Assembly: GCA_023461435.1 (NCBI GenBank) | Contig: JAEYLC010000034.1 | Location: 1-64,000 of the forward strand | Reading direction: 5' to 3' | DNA length: 64,000 bases | Source: Bacillota bacterium | Lineage (GTDB): Bacteria; Bacillota; Clostridia; Christensenellales; SZUA-584 | Shown: positions 51,070 to 59,336 of the stretch, in pieces | How the letters are laid out: the number at the start of each line of letters is the position of its first letter | How positions within the stretch are numbered: the first letter of the stretch is position 1 | Position numbers and translations under genes: made by a program | The notes under the pieces: generated by a model | What the model was told of the DNA's origin: nothing | The model's input: the letters and a program-made list of their open reading frames with translations, nothing else | The model's database searches: none

Positions 51070-52080
51070 TTGGATAAGTTCAAGTTACTGAAACTGACGA
51101 AAAAACAACAATTGTATCTGCTACTGGCATTGTTGGCCGCTCTGATCGTGGTTCCCTTTGTCATAACGGATATGTATATATTGCATATCATCATTTCCTG
51201 CTTCATATATGCCAGTCTGGCACTCAGTCTGAATCTGATTATCGGCTTTTCAGGGCAGTTTTCGCTTGGCCACGTGACGTTCTACGGTATCGGCGCCTAT
51301 ACCACGGCCTTGCTGATGATGAAGGCGGGGATGTCGTTCTGGCTTGCGGCGCTGATCAGCGCGGTGCTGGTGGGCGCTGTGGGCGCGCTGCTGTCCATCC
51401 CGACGCTTAAGCTGCGCGGGGACTATCTGGCGGTGGTGACACTGGGTTTCGGTGAGGTTTTCCGCCTGATCGTGCTCAATGCCGTAGACCTCACAAGAGG
51501 GCCTATGGGGTTGCCCGGCATACCGTCCCCGACAATCTTCGGGTTTGTGATCGAGACGAAAATGCATTATTACTACTTCGGGTTGATCATCTTGATGCTC
51601 GTAATCGTGTTTATGAGACGGCTGACGACCTCGGGGTTTGGCATGGCCATGCTCTCGGTGAAGGAGGACGATATCGCCGCGCAGGCGATCGGCATACAGC
51701 CCGCCAAATATAAGCTCCTGGCGTTCACCATCGGCGCCGTGATCGCGGGCATAGTGGGCAGCTTTTACGCGGTTTACATGGCGTTCATCAGCCCGTCGAG
51801 CTTCCAGTACGGCGAGTCCATTTCGATGGTCGCGATGGTGGTGCTTGGCGGACTTGGCAGCATACCCGGCGCCATACTCGGCGCGGTGCTGCTGACGATA
51901 CTGCCGGAGGCGCTGCGCTCCTTCAGCGATTACCGCCTGATCATATACGGCGTGGTCATGATAGTGATGATGATATTCCGGCCCAACGGCATTTGGGGTA
52001 TTGAGAGAAGACGAAAGAACGCTTATCTCGGATATATAGAAAGAGGTGTGAGAGTTGGAAAAAATACTCCAGGCGCATAA
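51070..52080 (+). CDS. livM: Amino acid ABC transporter permease LivM
   Basis: 336 residues. The TTG start is fixed by GGGGAGG seven bases upstream. SLNLIIGFSGQFSLGHVTFY is the family signature and MVVLGGLGSIPGAILGA the coupling loop. The hydrophobic N-terminus suggests an extra helix before the core. Confidence 0.92.
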   Translation: MDKFKLLKLTKKQQLYLLLALLAALIVVPFVITDMYILHIIISCFIYASLALSLNLIIGFSGQFSLGHVTFYGIGAYTTALLMMKAGMSFWLAALISAVLVGAVGALLSIPTLKLRGDYLAVVTLGFGEVFRLIVLNAVDLTRGPMGLPGIPSPTIFGFVIETKMHYYYFGLIILMLVIVFMRRLTTSGFGMAMLSVKEDDIAAQAIGIQPAKYKLLAFTIGAVIAGIVGSFYAVYMAFISPSSFQYGESISMVAMVVLGGLGSIPGAILGAVLLTILPEALRSFSDYRLIIYGVVMIVMMIFRPNGIWGIERRRKNAYLGYIERGVRVGKNTPGA

Positions 52081-52843
52081 CGTCACCATCCGGTTCGGAG
52101 GGCTCACTGCCGTGGACGGCGTCAGCATGGAGCAATATAAGGGGGAGATACTGTCTCTGATCGGCCCCAACGGCGCCGGCAAAACAACCTTTTTCAATCT
52201 GCTGACGGGCGTTTATCAGCCCAACGAGGGCACGATCGTTTTCAAGGGAGAAAATATCACAAAGCTCAAGGCATATGAGCGCACGAAATTCGGCATCGCG
52301 CGCACATTTCAGAACATCCGTCTTTTTAAGGTGATGACGGCGCTCGAAAATATACTTGTGGCCAATCCGGACTGCAATCAGGAAAAGATGCTGCCCTCGG
52401 TGCTTTTCCCCGGCAGAATGAGAAAAAAACGCGAGGAGATCATTGAGAAAAGCAAAGGCCTCTTAAAAATCGTGGGGCTCGAGGATATGGAAAACGAGCT
52501 CAGCACGAGCCTGCCATACGGCAAGCAGCGCCTGCTTGAAATCGCGCGGGGCCTTGCGACCGATCCGCAGCTGCTTCTGCTCGATGAACCGGGCGCAGGC
52601 ATGAACTCGGCCGAGAAGGTGGAGCTGATGAAGGTGATCCGCCATATCACCAAGGTGATGCATATCGATGTGCTCATCATCGAGCACGATATGAAGTTTG
52701 TCATGGATATTTCCGACCGCATCATCGTTCTCGATCATGGCGTGACCATCGCGGAAGGCGTTCCCAAGGAGATTCAGGTCAACGAAAAGGTGAAGCAGGC
52801 TTACCTTGGCAGCGGTTCCATCGAAGACGATCAAGACTGTTAA
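52055..52843 (+). CDS. livG: Amino acid ABC transporter ATP-binding protein LivG
   Basis: 262 residues from a TTG with GAGG eight bases upstream, overlapping livM by 26 bases. Walker A GPNGAGKTT, Walker B LLLDEPGAGMN, H-loop IEHDMKFV. The signature segment reads LPYGKQRLLEIARGLA, as usual in LivG. Confidence 0.92.
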   Translation: MEKILQAHNVTIRFGGLTAVDGVSMEQYKGEILSLIGPNGAGKTTFFNLLTGVYQPNEGTIVFKGENITKLKAYERTKFGIARTFQNIRLFKVMTALENILVANPDCNQEKMLPSVLFPGRMRKKREEIIEKSKGLLKIVGLEDMENELSTSLPYGKQRLLEIARGLATDPQLLLLDEPGAGMNSAEKVELMKVIRHITKVMHIDVLIIEHDMKFVMDISDRIIVLDHGVTIAEGVPKEIQVNEKVKQAYLGSGSIEDDQDC

Positions 52844-52856
52844 GGAAGGGGATCAA

Positions 52857-53573
52857 ATGAGCCGAATATTAGAGATAAAAAATTTGAGCGTGAATTATGG
52901 AGCGGTCCCGGCGGTGCGGAACATCTCGTTTGGCGTTGACGAAGGCGAGGTGATCGCGTTGATCGGGTCTAACGGCGCGGGGAAAACCACGACACTGTGC
53001 GCCATATCCAGCCTTGTCAAATGCAACCCGGGCGCCATCTATTTCGACGGCGCGGATATCTCGAGCACAGAGGCGCATAAGCTGGTGAAAATGGGCATCT
53101 CGATGGTGCCTGAGGGACGCGGCATATTCCCGAACCTCACCGTGCTGGAGAACCTAAATCTCGGCGCGTATCTTCGCAGGGACAAAAGCGAGATCGAGAA
53201 AGACCGCCAATGGATTTTCAGCGTGTTTCCAAGGCTCAAAGAACGCGTCCGCCAAATTGGCGGGACGCTCTCGGGCGGCGAACAGCAGATGCTGGCCATG
53301 GCGCGCGCGCTGATGAGCCGTCCGCGGCTGCTGCTGCTCGACGAGCCGTCGATGGGGCTTGCGCCCATCGTGGTGGAGGAGAATTTTAGAATCATCAGGA
53401 AAATCAATGAGGAGTCCAATACCACCATACTGCTCGTGGAGCAAAACGCGAAAATGGCCTTGATGGTATCAAAAAGAGCGTATGTGATCGAGGTCGGGCA
53501 GATCATCAACGAAGGAAGCTCCAAGGAACTAAGAAAAGACAGCCAAATACAGAAGGCTTATCTTGGAATTTAG
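52857..53573 (+). CDS. livF: Amino acid ABC transporter ATP-binding protein LivF
   Basis: 238 residues, start ATG 52857 after GGAAGGGGATCAA. Walker A GSNGAGKTT, signature LSGGEQQMLAMARALM, Walker B LLLDEPSMGLAP. Completes the Liv-type importer. Confidence 0.93.
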   Translation: MSRILEIKNLSVNYGAVPAVRNISFGVDEGEVIALIGSNGAGKTTTLCAISSLVKCNPGAIYFDGADISSTEAHKLVKMGISMVPEGRGIFPNLTVLENLNLGAYLRRDKSEIEKDRQWIFSVFPRLKERVRQIGGTLSGGEQQMLAMARALMSRPRLLLLDEPSMGLAPIVVEENFRIIRKINEESNTTILLVEQNAKMALMVSKRAYVIEVGQIINEGSSKELRKDSQIQKAYLGI

Positions 53574-53589
53574 CGAAAGGAGAAAATCC

Positions 53590-54219
53590 ATGAGAAATTA
53601 TGTGGTTGCGATTGCGAGAGGCTTCGGCAGCGGCGGAAAACAGATTGGCCTCAAGCTTGCGGAGGAGCTTGGCATACAGCTCATCGATAAGGAGCTGCTG
53701 CAAATGGCTTCCATACAAAGCGGCATCAACGAGGAGCTGTTTAAGCTCGCCGACGAGAGGATCAAGAAAACGTTTCTTGGCATGATTCCGGACAGAAAGT
53801 ACATCGGCAATGTGCTCACGCCGGAGCACGATAAATTCGTCTCGGACGTCAATCTGTTCAACTATCAGTGTGAGGTTCTAAAATACCTCGCGGAAACCGA
53901 GTCGTTTGTGGTGCTCGGCAAAGCGGCGTACCACGTGCTGCGCGATTATCCCAACGTGGTCAGCGTGTGCATACAGGCGCCCTTCGAGGATTGCGTGAAA
54001 TCCATCATGAACCGTATCGATGTTGATGAGAAGGAAGCCAAGAGGATGGTGCGGGATACAGACAAATACCGCGCCGAATACAACAAGTTTTACACCGGCG
54101 GCGACTGGATGGACATCAACAATTTTGATATTTGTCTCAACAGCGCCCGCGTCGGCCGGGACAACTGCCCGGAAATCATCAAGCAGTGTTTAAGGACGAA
54201 GCTTGGCATCGAGATATAG
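53590..54219 (+). CDS. Cytidylate kinase-like family protein
   Basis: 209 residues; AIARGFGSGGKQIGLKLAEELG is a P-loop-like start typical of the cytidylate_kin_2 family, with LIDKELLQMAS following and RMVRDTDKYRAEYNKFYTG near the C-terminus. The classical lysine of Walker A is replaced by the SGGKQIG arrangement. Function unknown; members often sit with transporters. ATG after AAAGGAG; in the operon between livF and the aminotransferase. Confidence 0.8.
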   Translation: MRNYVVAIARGFGSGGKQIGLKLAEELGIQLIDKELLQMASIQSGINEELFKLADERIKKTFLGMIPDRKYIGNVLTPEHDKFVSDVNLFNYQCEVLKYLAETESFVVLGKAAYHVLRDYPNVVSVCIQAPFEDCVKSIMNRIDVDEKEAKRMVRDTDKYRAEYNKFYTGGDWMDINNFDICLNSARVGRDNCPEIIKQCLRTKLGIEI

Positions 54220-54289
54220 CAAGCGCGGCCAGCAAAGTGCCGCGAGGGTGAATAAAACAGGAATAAAGGAATCGCGAAAGGACAGACAA

Positions 54290-55564
54290 ATGATTAAGTT
54301 TGACGACTACAAGCAATTTTTAAGCCCGGCGCTGGCAAAAACCACCGATTTGGTGATGGTCAGCGGCAAAGGGTGCTACTTAACGGATATCAACGGCGGG
54401 CAATATCTTGACTTTGTGCAGGGCATCGCGGTAAACGCGCTGGGGCACTGCCACCCAAGGGTGGTGGAAGCGGTCAAGGCACAGGCGGACAAGCTGCTCA
54501 CGGCGTCCTTCAATCTTGTGAATTTTAAGCCCACGCTGGAGCTCGCGAAACGCATCGCGGAGGTCGCGCCCGGAAAGCTGGGCACGGCGTTTTTCTCGAA
54601 CGGCGGCGCGGAAGCGACGGACGGCGCAATCAAGCTGGCAAAGGCCTATACCAAAAGGCCGTCCATCATCGCGTTTAAGGGGTCGTTCCACGGCAGGACG
54701 ATCGGCGCGACGGCGGTGACGGGCTCTAACTCGAAATACAGAAAGTATTATGAGCCGCACATGGGCGGCGTCTATTTCGCGACATACCCGGGCAAAGACC
54801 TTTGCCCGAAAGGCTTTGACGAGCACCAGAGAGCGGAATACTGTCTGAACGATATCAAGGCGCTGTTTCAGTATGTGGTTGCGCCCGAAACGGTGGCGGC
54901 GGTCATCATGGAGCCTTTGCAGGGCGAAGGCGGCTATATTGTGCCCACCAAGGAATTCGTGCAGGGCGTGAGGGAGCTGTGCGACAAGTATGGCATACTG
55001 CTGATATTCGACGAGATACAGTCGGGCTTCGGCAGAACCGGCAAGATGTTTGCGAGCGAGAACTTTGAGGTGGTGCCCGATATCATGACGCTCGGCAAGG
55101 CGATTGCGGGCGGCTTGCCGATGAGCGCGATCGTCAGCACGCCCGAGATCATGGAGGAATGGCATCCGGGCATGCACGGCACCACATTCGGCGGCAATCC
55201 CGTCGCGGCGGCGGCGGCGCTGGCCGTGCTCGATGAGTTCAATGCAAGCGGTATACTCGAAAACTGCGTGAAGCAGGGCGCTTATCTGAAAAGCAGGCTG
55301 CTGGAGCTTAAGGGAAAGTACCCGTGCATATCGGATGTGCGCGGCCTCGGGCTGATGCTCGCGGTGGAATATTCGCATGAGGATGGCTCACCCGCGCCCG
55401 ACATCTGGGACAAGGTGAAGCGCTCGTGTCTGGAACAGAAGATGCTGACACTCAATTGCGGCGTTTACGGCAACGGCATGCGCTTTGCCACGCCGCTTAA
55501 TGTAACCAAGGAAGACCTTGATAAGGGTCTTGCCATATTTGAAAACGCGCTCAAGTCGCTGTAG
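54290..55564 (+). CDS. Class III aminotransferase (4-aminobutyrate/ornithine type)
   Basis: 424 residues. PLP lysine in MTLGKAIAGG, aspartate in IFDEIQSGFGRTG, glycine loop SNGGAEATDGAIKLA and FHGRTIGA. The ATG at 54290 follows AAAGGACAGACAA; the frame extends to 54203 only by overlap. Family members move omega- or alpha-amino groups to 2-oxoglutarate or pyruvate. In this operon it could deaminate the imported amino acid or a downstream omega-amino acid. Confidence 0.9.
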   Translation: MIKFDDYKQFLSPALAKTTDLVMVSGKGCYLTDINGGQYLDFVQGIAVNALGHCHPRVVEAVKAQADKLLTASFNLVNFKPTLELAKRIAEVAPGKLGTAFFSNGGAEATDGAIKLAKAYTKRPSIIAFKGSFHGRTIGATAVTGSNSKYRKYYEPHMGGVYFATYPGKDLCPKGFDEHQRAEYCLNDIKALFQYVVAPETVAAVIMEPLQGEGGYIVPTKEFVQGVRELCDKYGILLIFDEIQSGFGRTGKMFASENFEVVPDIMTLGKAIAGGLPMSAIVSTPEIMEEWHPGMHGTTFGGNPVAAAAALAVLDEFNASGILENCVKQGAYLKSRLLELKGKYPCISDVRGLGLMLAVEYSHEDGSPAPDIWDKVKRSCLEQKMLTLNCGVYGNGMRFATPLNVTKEDLDKGLAIFENALKSL

Positions 55565-55578
55565 AAGAGGAGGGCAAT

Positions 55579-56562
55579 ATGCCAAAAGCCGTTTACTACA
55601 ACATAGACGACAACCTGGACTATGAAAATTCGCTGCTCAGGGAATGGGGAGTGACTGACCTTGAACTGGTCGAGATCAAGGACAAAGAGGGTAAGAAGCC
55701 ATTCGTGGAGCATGTGAAGGATTTCGACGGCCTTGTGGTGGAGTACGAGCAGATCACCGCTGAGGTGATGGACCAGCTGCCGAACCTTAAGATCGTATCG
55801 CTGCAGAGCATCGGCTATAACAATGTGGACGCCGGGGCCGCCACGGCGCACAGGATTTGCCTGACCAACGTTCCAGGCTTTTGCGCCGAAGAGGTGGCGC
55901 TGCATGCGGTCGGCATGATGATTGATCTCGTGCGCAAGATCAGCTTTTTCGACAGAAGTATCCGCGCGGGGCACTGGGATCCGCTGCTCGGGTACAAGAC
56001 CTATCGCGTGACGGATAAAACGTTCGGACTCGTCTACTTTGGTGAGATTCCCAAGATGATGGTACCGATTTTGCACGCGATGGGCCTCAAGGTGCTCGTG
56101 TTCGCGCCCACCAAAACAAAGGAATTTCTCGCGGAGTACGGCTGTGAAAAGGCGGAAACGCTGGACGAGCTGCTGCAAACGTCAGATTTTGTATCGCTGC
56201 ACACACCGCTGATGCCGCACACATATCACTTGATATCGAAGCCTCAGCTGGAAATGATGAAAAGCAGCGCTTTTCTTATCAACACGGCACGCGGCTCCGT
56301 GGTGGATGAACCCGCGCTGGTAGAAGCGCTAAAGACCGGCGTGATCAAAGGCGCAGGCATCGATGTGATTGAGGATGAAGCCAGCGAAAAAAGCGAGCTG
56401 TTCGGTCTTGAGAACGTGGTGATGACGCCGCACGCGGCGTTCGTTTCGGAGGATTCTTTCTACGACGCGAGAAAGCGTGCGCTCAGGCAGCTTGTGATGC
56501 GGCTGAGCCAAAGGGTGAGGCCCGAATATCTGGTCAATAAAAATGTGGAGATAGAATTTTAA
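55579..56562 (+). CDS. D-2-hydroxyacid dehydrogenase homologue with degenerate NAD loop
   Basis: 327 residues. Catalytic arginine (NTARGSVVDE), glutamate (DVIEDEAS) and histidine (TPHAAFVSEDS) are kept. The nucleotide loop reads KTFGLVYFGEIPKMM; compared with GxGxxG, the first and third glycines are tyrosine and proline. It may bind NAD poorly or have another role. GAGGAGGGCAAT precedes the ATG. It follows the aminotransferase in the same operon. Confidence 0.85.
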   Translation: MPKAVYYNIDDNLDYENSLLREWGVTDLELVEIKDKEGKKPFVEHVKDFDGLVVEYEQITAEVMDQLPNLKIVSLQSIGYNNVDAGAATAHRICLTNVPGFCAEEVALHAVGMMIDLVRKISFFDRSIRAGHWDPLLGYKTYRVTDKTFGLVYFGEIPKMMVPILHAMGLKVLVFAPTKTKEFLAEYGCEKAETLDELLQTSDFVSLHTPLMPHTYHLISKPQLEMMKSSAFLINTARGSVVDEPALVEALKTGVIKGAGIDVIEDEASEKSELFGLENVVMTPHAAFVSEDSFYDARKRALRQLVMRLSQRVRPEYLVNKNVEIEF

Positions 56563-56591
56563 CGCGTAAGCGTATTGAAAGGAGTTACAAA

Positions 56592-56969
56592 ATGAAAAGA
56601 GAGCAGATCAACCCCAAGGGTTATGGCGAACCGCACGGGCCTTATGCCACGGGCATCAAATCGGGAAACTATATATTTACGACTCAAATCGGCACGGATA
56701 TGAGCGGTGAGATGGTGGAGGGCGGCATCAAGCCTCAAACAAAAGCCATCATGGACAACGCGAAGAACGTGTTGGCGGCCGTCGGCGCGTCGCTCGATGA
56801 CGTGGCCAAGGTGACCATTTATGTCACGGATATGGCGCTGGTGCCCCAGATGAATGAGGTTTATTCCACCTATTTCAGCGCGGGAGACTTTCCGGCACGG
56901 TGCTGCACACAGTGCGCGGGCATGTATGAAGGCGCTGTGGTGGAAATGGAATTCACGGCGATCGTGTGA
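56592..56969 (+). CDS. ridA: RidA-family enamine/imine deaminase
   Basis: 125 residues. The substrate-binding arginine is in DFPARCC and the C-terminal glutamate in VEMEFTAIV; YATGIKSGNYIFTTQIG is the family opening. RidA proteins hydrolyse reactive imines from amine oxidation, which fits the flavin dehydrogenase subunits encoded just downstream. AAAGGAGTTACAA precedes the ATG. Confidence 0.9.
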   Translation: MKREQINPKGYGEPHGPYATGIKSGNYIFTTQIGTDMSGEMVEGGIKPQTKAIMDNAKNVLAAVGASLDDVAKVTIYVTDMALVPQMNEVYSTYFSAGDFPARCCTQCAGMYEGAVVEMEFTAIV

Positions 56970-56988
56970 GGCGTTAAGGAGGAATCCC

Positions 56989-57297
56989 TTGAGTATGAGA
57001 GTGGAAGATCATGTGATCCTTGATGTAAAAACCGGGAATCTGGTGGATATCACGGTGGACGGCAAGGTGATCAAAGCGGTGGAAGGAGAGCCCATACTGG
57101 CGTCTTTGCTGGCGAGCGGTATTCGGATCAACCGGTATACCGTGAAAAGGCACGAGCCGCGCGGGCTGTTCTGCGGTATCGGCCAATGCACCGACTGCGC
57201 CATGGTGGTAGACGGGCAGCCGAACGTGCGCACATGCATCACACCCGTCAAAGCGGGCATGGTGATCGAGACGCAATACGGGCTCGGGATCAAGTAA
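56989..57297 (+). CDS. 2Fe-2S subunit of amino acid dehydrogenase (HcnA/SoxA N-terminal-like)
   Basis: 102 residues from a TTG with AAGGAGG six bases upstream. The plant-type 2Fe-2S ligand set is FCGIGQCTDC plus the cysteine in VRTC. The family (Fer2_4) forms the small subunit of sarcosine oxidase, HcnABC and proline-dehydrogenase-like complexes. Confidence 0.88.
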   Translation: MSMRVEDHVILDVKTGNLVDITVDGKVIKAVEGEPILASLLASGIRINRYTVKRHEPRGLFCGIGQCTDCAMVVDGQPNVRTCITPVKAGMVIETQYGLGIK

Positions 57298-57304
57298 ACG
57301 ATTC

Positions 57305-57328
57305 GGCTGCCGGTTCATCGCGGCAGCC
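57305..57328 (+). other. Intercistronic hairpin
   Basis: Perfect 8-base arms GGCTGCCG/CGGCAGCC with an 8-base loop in the 117-base gap before the FAD subunit; no T-run. Confidence 0.5.
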
Positions 57329-57414
57329 TGGGGTTCCCATGAAGCCAAAGCTTTATGGGGTGTAGATTTGCAGGAATGACTGCTGTCATTCGACTGTGAA
57401 ACGGGAGCGGTTAA

Positions 57415-58548
57415 ATGATTGAAAGAGATATTATCATCGTGGGCGCGGGCCCGGCGGGTCTGGCGGCAGCCATCGAGGCATCCGGGGCGGGTGCGGACGT
57501 GCTGCTGGTTGACCTCAACTTAAAGCCGGGCGGGCAGCTTTTCAAGCAGATCCATAAGTTCTTTGGTTCGAGCGCCCATCATTCGGGAACAAGAGGGTTT
57601 GATATCGGCACCATGCTGCTGGAGCAAGCTCAAAGAAACGGCGTTGAAATATGGCTTAAAAGCACAGTGATCGGCGTGTTTCCCGGCAACAAGGTGGCGA
57701 TTCAAAAGCTGGATGACGACGGCGGCCGGCAGATGATCACGCTCAAGGCCAAGAAGGTCATCATCGCGACGGGTGCGTCGGAAAACGTGATCCGGTTCAA
57801 AGGCTGCACGATGCCGGGCGTGATGGGCGCGGGCGCGGCGCAAACCATGATCAACGTGAACCATGTGAAGCCGGGCCGCAGGATCGTGATGGTGGGCAGC
57901 GGTAACGTGGGGCTCATCGTTTCGTATCAGCTGATGCAGGCCGGATGCGACGTGGTGGCGCTCGTGGAGGCCGCGCCGAAAATCGGCGGCTACGCGGTGC
58001 ACGCCGCGAAGATCGCGCGGGCGGGCGTACCGATATATATGCAGCACACCGTGAAGGAAACCGTTGCGGATGAAAACGGCTGCGTGAAGGCCGTTGTGAT
58101 CGCGGCGGTCGACGACAGCTTCCGGCTGATACCCGGCACGGAAAAGACGATTGAAGCGGATACCGTGACCATCGCGGCAGGGCTGAAGCCGTCGGCGGAG
58201 CTCGCAAAGCTGATGCACTGTGCGTTTACGTTTAACGGTGTGTTCGGCGGCTGGGTACCGCTTCACAACCGCGGCATGGAAACCTCGCAGGAGAGCATCT
58301 ATGTGGCGGGCGACGTGACCGGCGTGGAGGAGGCAAACACCGCGCTGGAAGAGGGGCGGCTGGCGGGCATATCCGCCGCGCAGTCTCTGGGGCTGATTCC
58401 GGGTGCGGAGGCGGAAAAGCGCAAGGACGACGTGTGGAACCGCTTGCACGCGCTGCGCTTGGGGCCGTTCGGTGAGAAACGCCTTGCCGAGAAAGAGAAA
58501 ATATTAGATGAATACCTGTGCAGCCTTAGCCGGGCCGCATCGGTTTAA
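57415..58548 (+). CDS. FAD/NAD(P)-binding subunit (HcnB/PDH alpha-like)
   Basis: 377 residues. FAD Rossmann motif GAGPAGLAAAIEASGAG (about 10-26), a second dinucleotide motif VGSGNVGLIVSYQLM (about 161-175), and ATGASENVIRF. A pyridine-nucleotide disulfide oxidoreductase without redox cysteines, as in the alpha subunit of dye-linked proline dehydrogenase. It would pass electrons from the substrate flavin to NAD or a quinone/ferredoxin. Confidence 0.88.
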   Translation: MIERDIIIVGAGPAGLAAAIEASGAGADVLLVDLNLKPGGQLFKQIHKFFGSSAHHSGTRGFDIGTMLLEQAQRNGVEIWLKSTVIGVFPGNKVAIQKLDDDGGRQMITLKAKKVIIATGASENVIRFKGCTMPGVMGAGAAQTMINVNHVKPGRRIVMVGSGNVGLIVSYQLMQAGCDVVALVEAAPKIGGYAVHAAKIARAGVPIYMQHTVKETVADENGCVKAVVIAAVDDSFRLIPGTEKTIEADTVTIAAGLKPSAELAKLMHCAFTFNGVFGGWVPLHNRGMETSQESIYVAGDVTGVEEANTALEEGRLAGISAAQSLGLIPGAEAEKRKDDVWNRLHALRLGPFGEKRLAEKEKILDEYLCSLSRAASV

Positions 58549-58563
58549 CGAGGTGTTGATTCA

Positions 58564-59058
58564 ATGGCGATCGTTCATACAGGTTATCTTGATTATGACG
58601 AATTAGAAAGCTGCCAGCAGCTTCCGAGCGAAGAGCGGTACGCAAAAGGGCCGGTCGCAGTGATTGAGTGCGTGCAGGAGATTCCCTGCAACCCGTGCGA
58701 AGCGGCGTGCAAATTCGGTGCGATTTGCATCGGAGACGAAATCACAACGCTGCCCGCGCTCGACGAGGGCAAATGCACCGGCTGCGGCATGTGCATTGCC
58801 AAATGCCCCGGTCTCGCGATTTTCGTGGTGGATAAATCCGCGGGAGACAGCGCGACGGTCGCGTTTCCGTATGAATATTATCCGGTGCCCGCCGCCGGCG
58901 ATCAGGTAAAAGCGGTGAACCGCAAGGGCGAACCCGTTTGTGAGGGCATCGTCGTCAAAGTGGTGAATCCCAAGGCCTACGACCACACGCCGGTGGTAAC
59001 GGTGAAGATTCCGGCGGCATTCGCGGACGAAGTACGCAGTATACAAAGGAGACAGTAA
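58564..59058 (+). CDS. 4Fe-4S ferredoxin-domain subunit
   Basis: 164 residues with two cysteine clusters: CNPCEAAC (with an earlier C in VIECVQEIPC) and CTGCGMCIAKCP. The C-terminal half has no cysteine cluster and may contact partner subunits. Such a subunit is part of the multi-subunit dehydrogenase and replaces the fused delta chain of some proline dehydrogenase complexes. Confidence 0.85.
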   Translation: MAIVHTGYLDYDELESCQQLPSEERYAKGPVAVIECVQEIPCNPCEAACKFGAICIGDEITTLPALDEGKCTGCGMCIAKCPGLAIFVVDKSAGDSATVAFPYEYYPVPAAGDQVKAVNRKGEPVCEGIVVKVVNPKAYDHTPVVTVKIPAAFADEVRSIQRRQ

Positions 59059-59336
59059 TGGAATTTGATGACGATATGCTGGTCTGCCGGTGCGAGGAAG
59101 TCAGCGTGGCGGATGTGAAACGCGCCATCGCCGAGGGCGCGCGCGATGTGACAGGCGTGAAAAGACGCGTGCGGGCAGGCATGGGGCTGTGCCAGGGGCG
59201 TACCTGTGAGAAGCTGGTGCAGCAGATACTCTGCGCGGAGCTCGGGGTATCTGTGGCGCAGACGGGAAGCTCGTCCGCAAGGCCGCCGATAAGGCCCGTC
59301 ACTTTTGGCGAGCTGGCTGAGGGGAGGTGCGAATGA
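59058..59336 (+). CDS. BFD-like 2Fe-2S subunit
   Basis: 92 residues: CRCEEVSVADVKRAI and GMGLCQGRTC give the four cysteines of a BFD/NirB-type 2Fe-2S domain. The start overlaps the previous stop by one base. In related enzymes this domain is fused to the FAD subunit; here it is a separate gene. Confidence 0.87.
   Translation: MEFDDDMLVCRCEEVSVADVKRAIAEGARDVTGVKRRVRAGMGLCQGRTCEKLVQQILCAELGVSVAQTGSSSARPPIRPVTFGELAEGRCE

Noticed and set aside
54380..55378. Minus-strand frame of 332 codons opposite the aminotransferase
   Set aside because: Arginine/histidine-rich shadow of a clear class III aminotransferase gene; no ribosome binding site.
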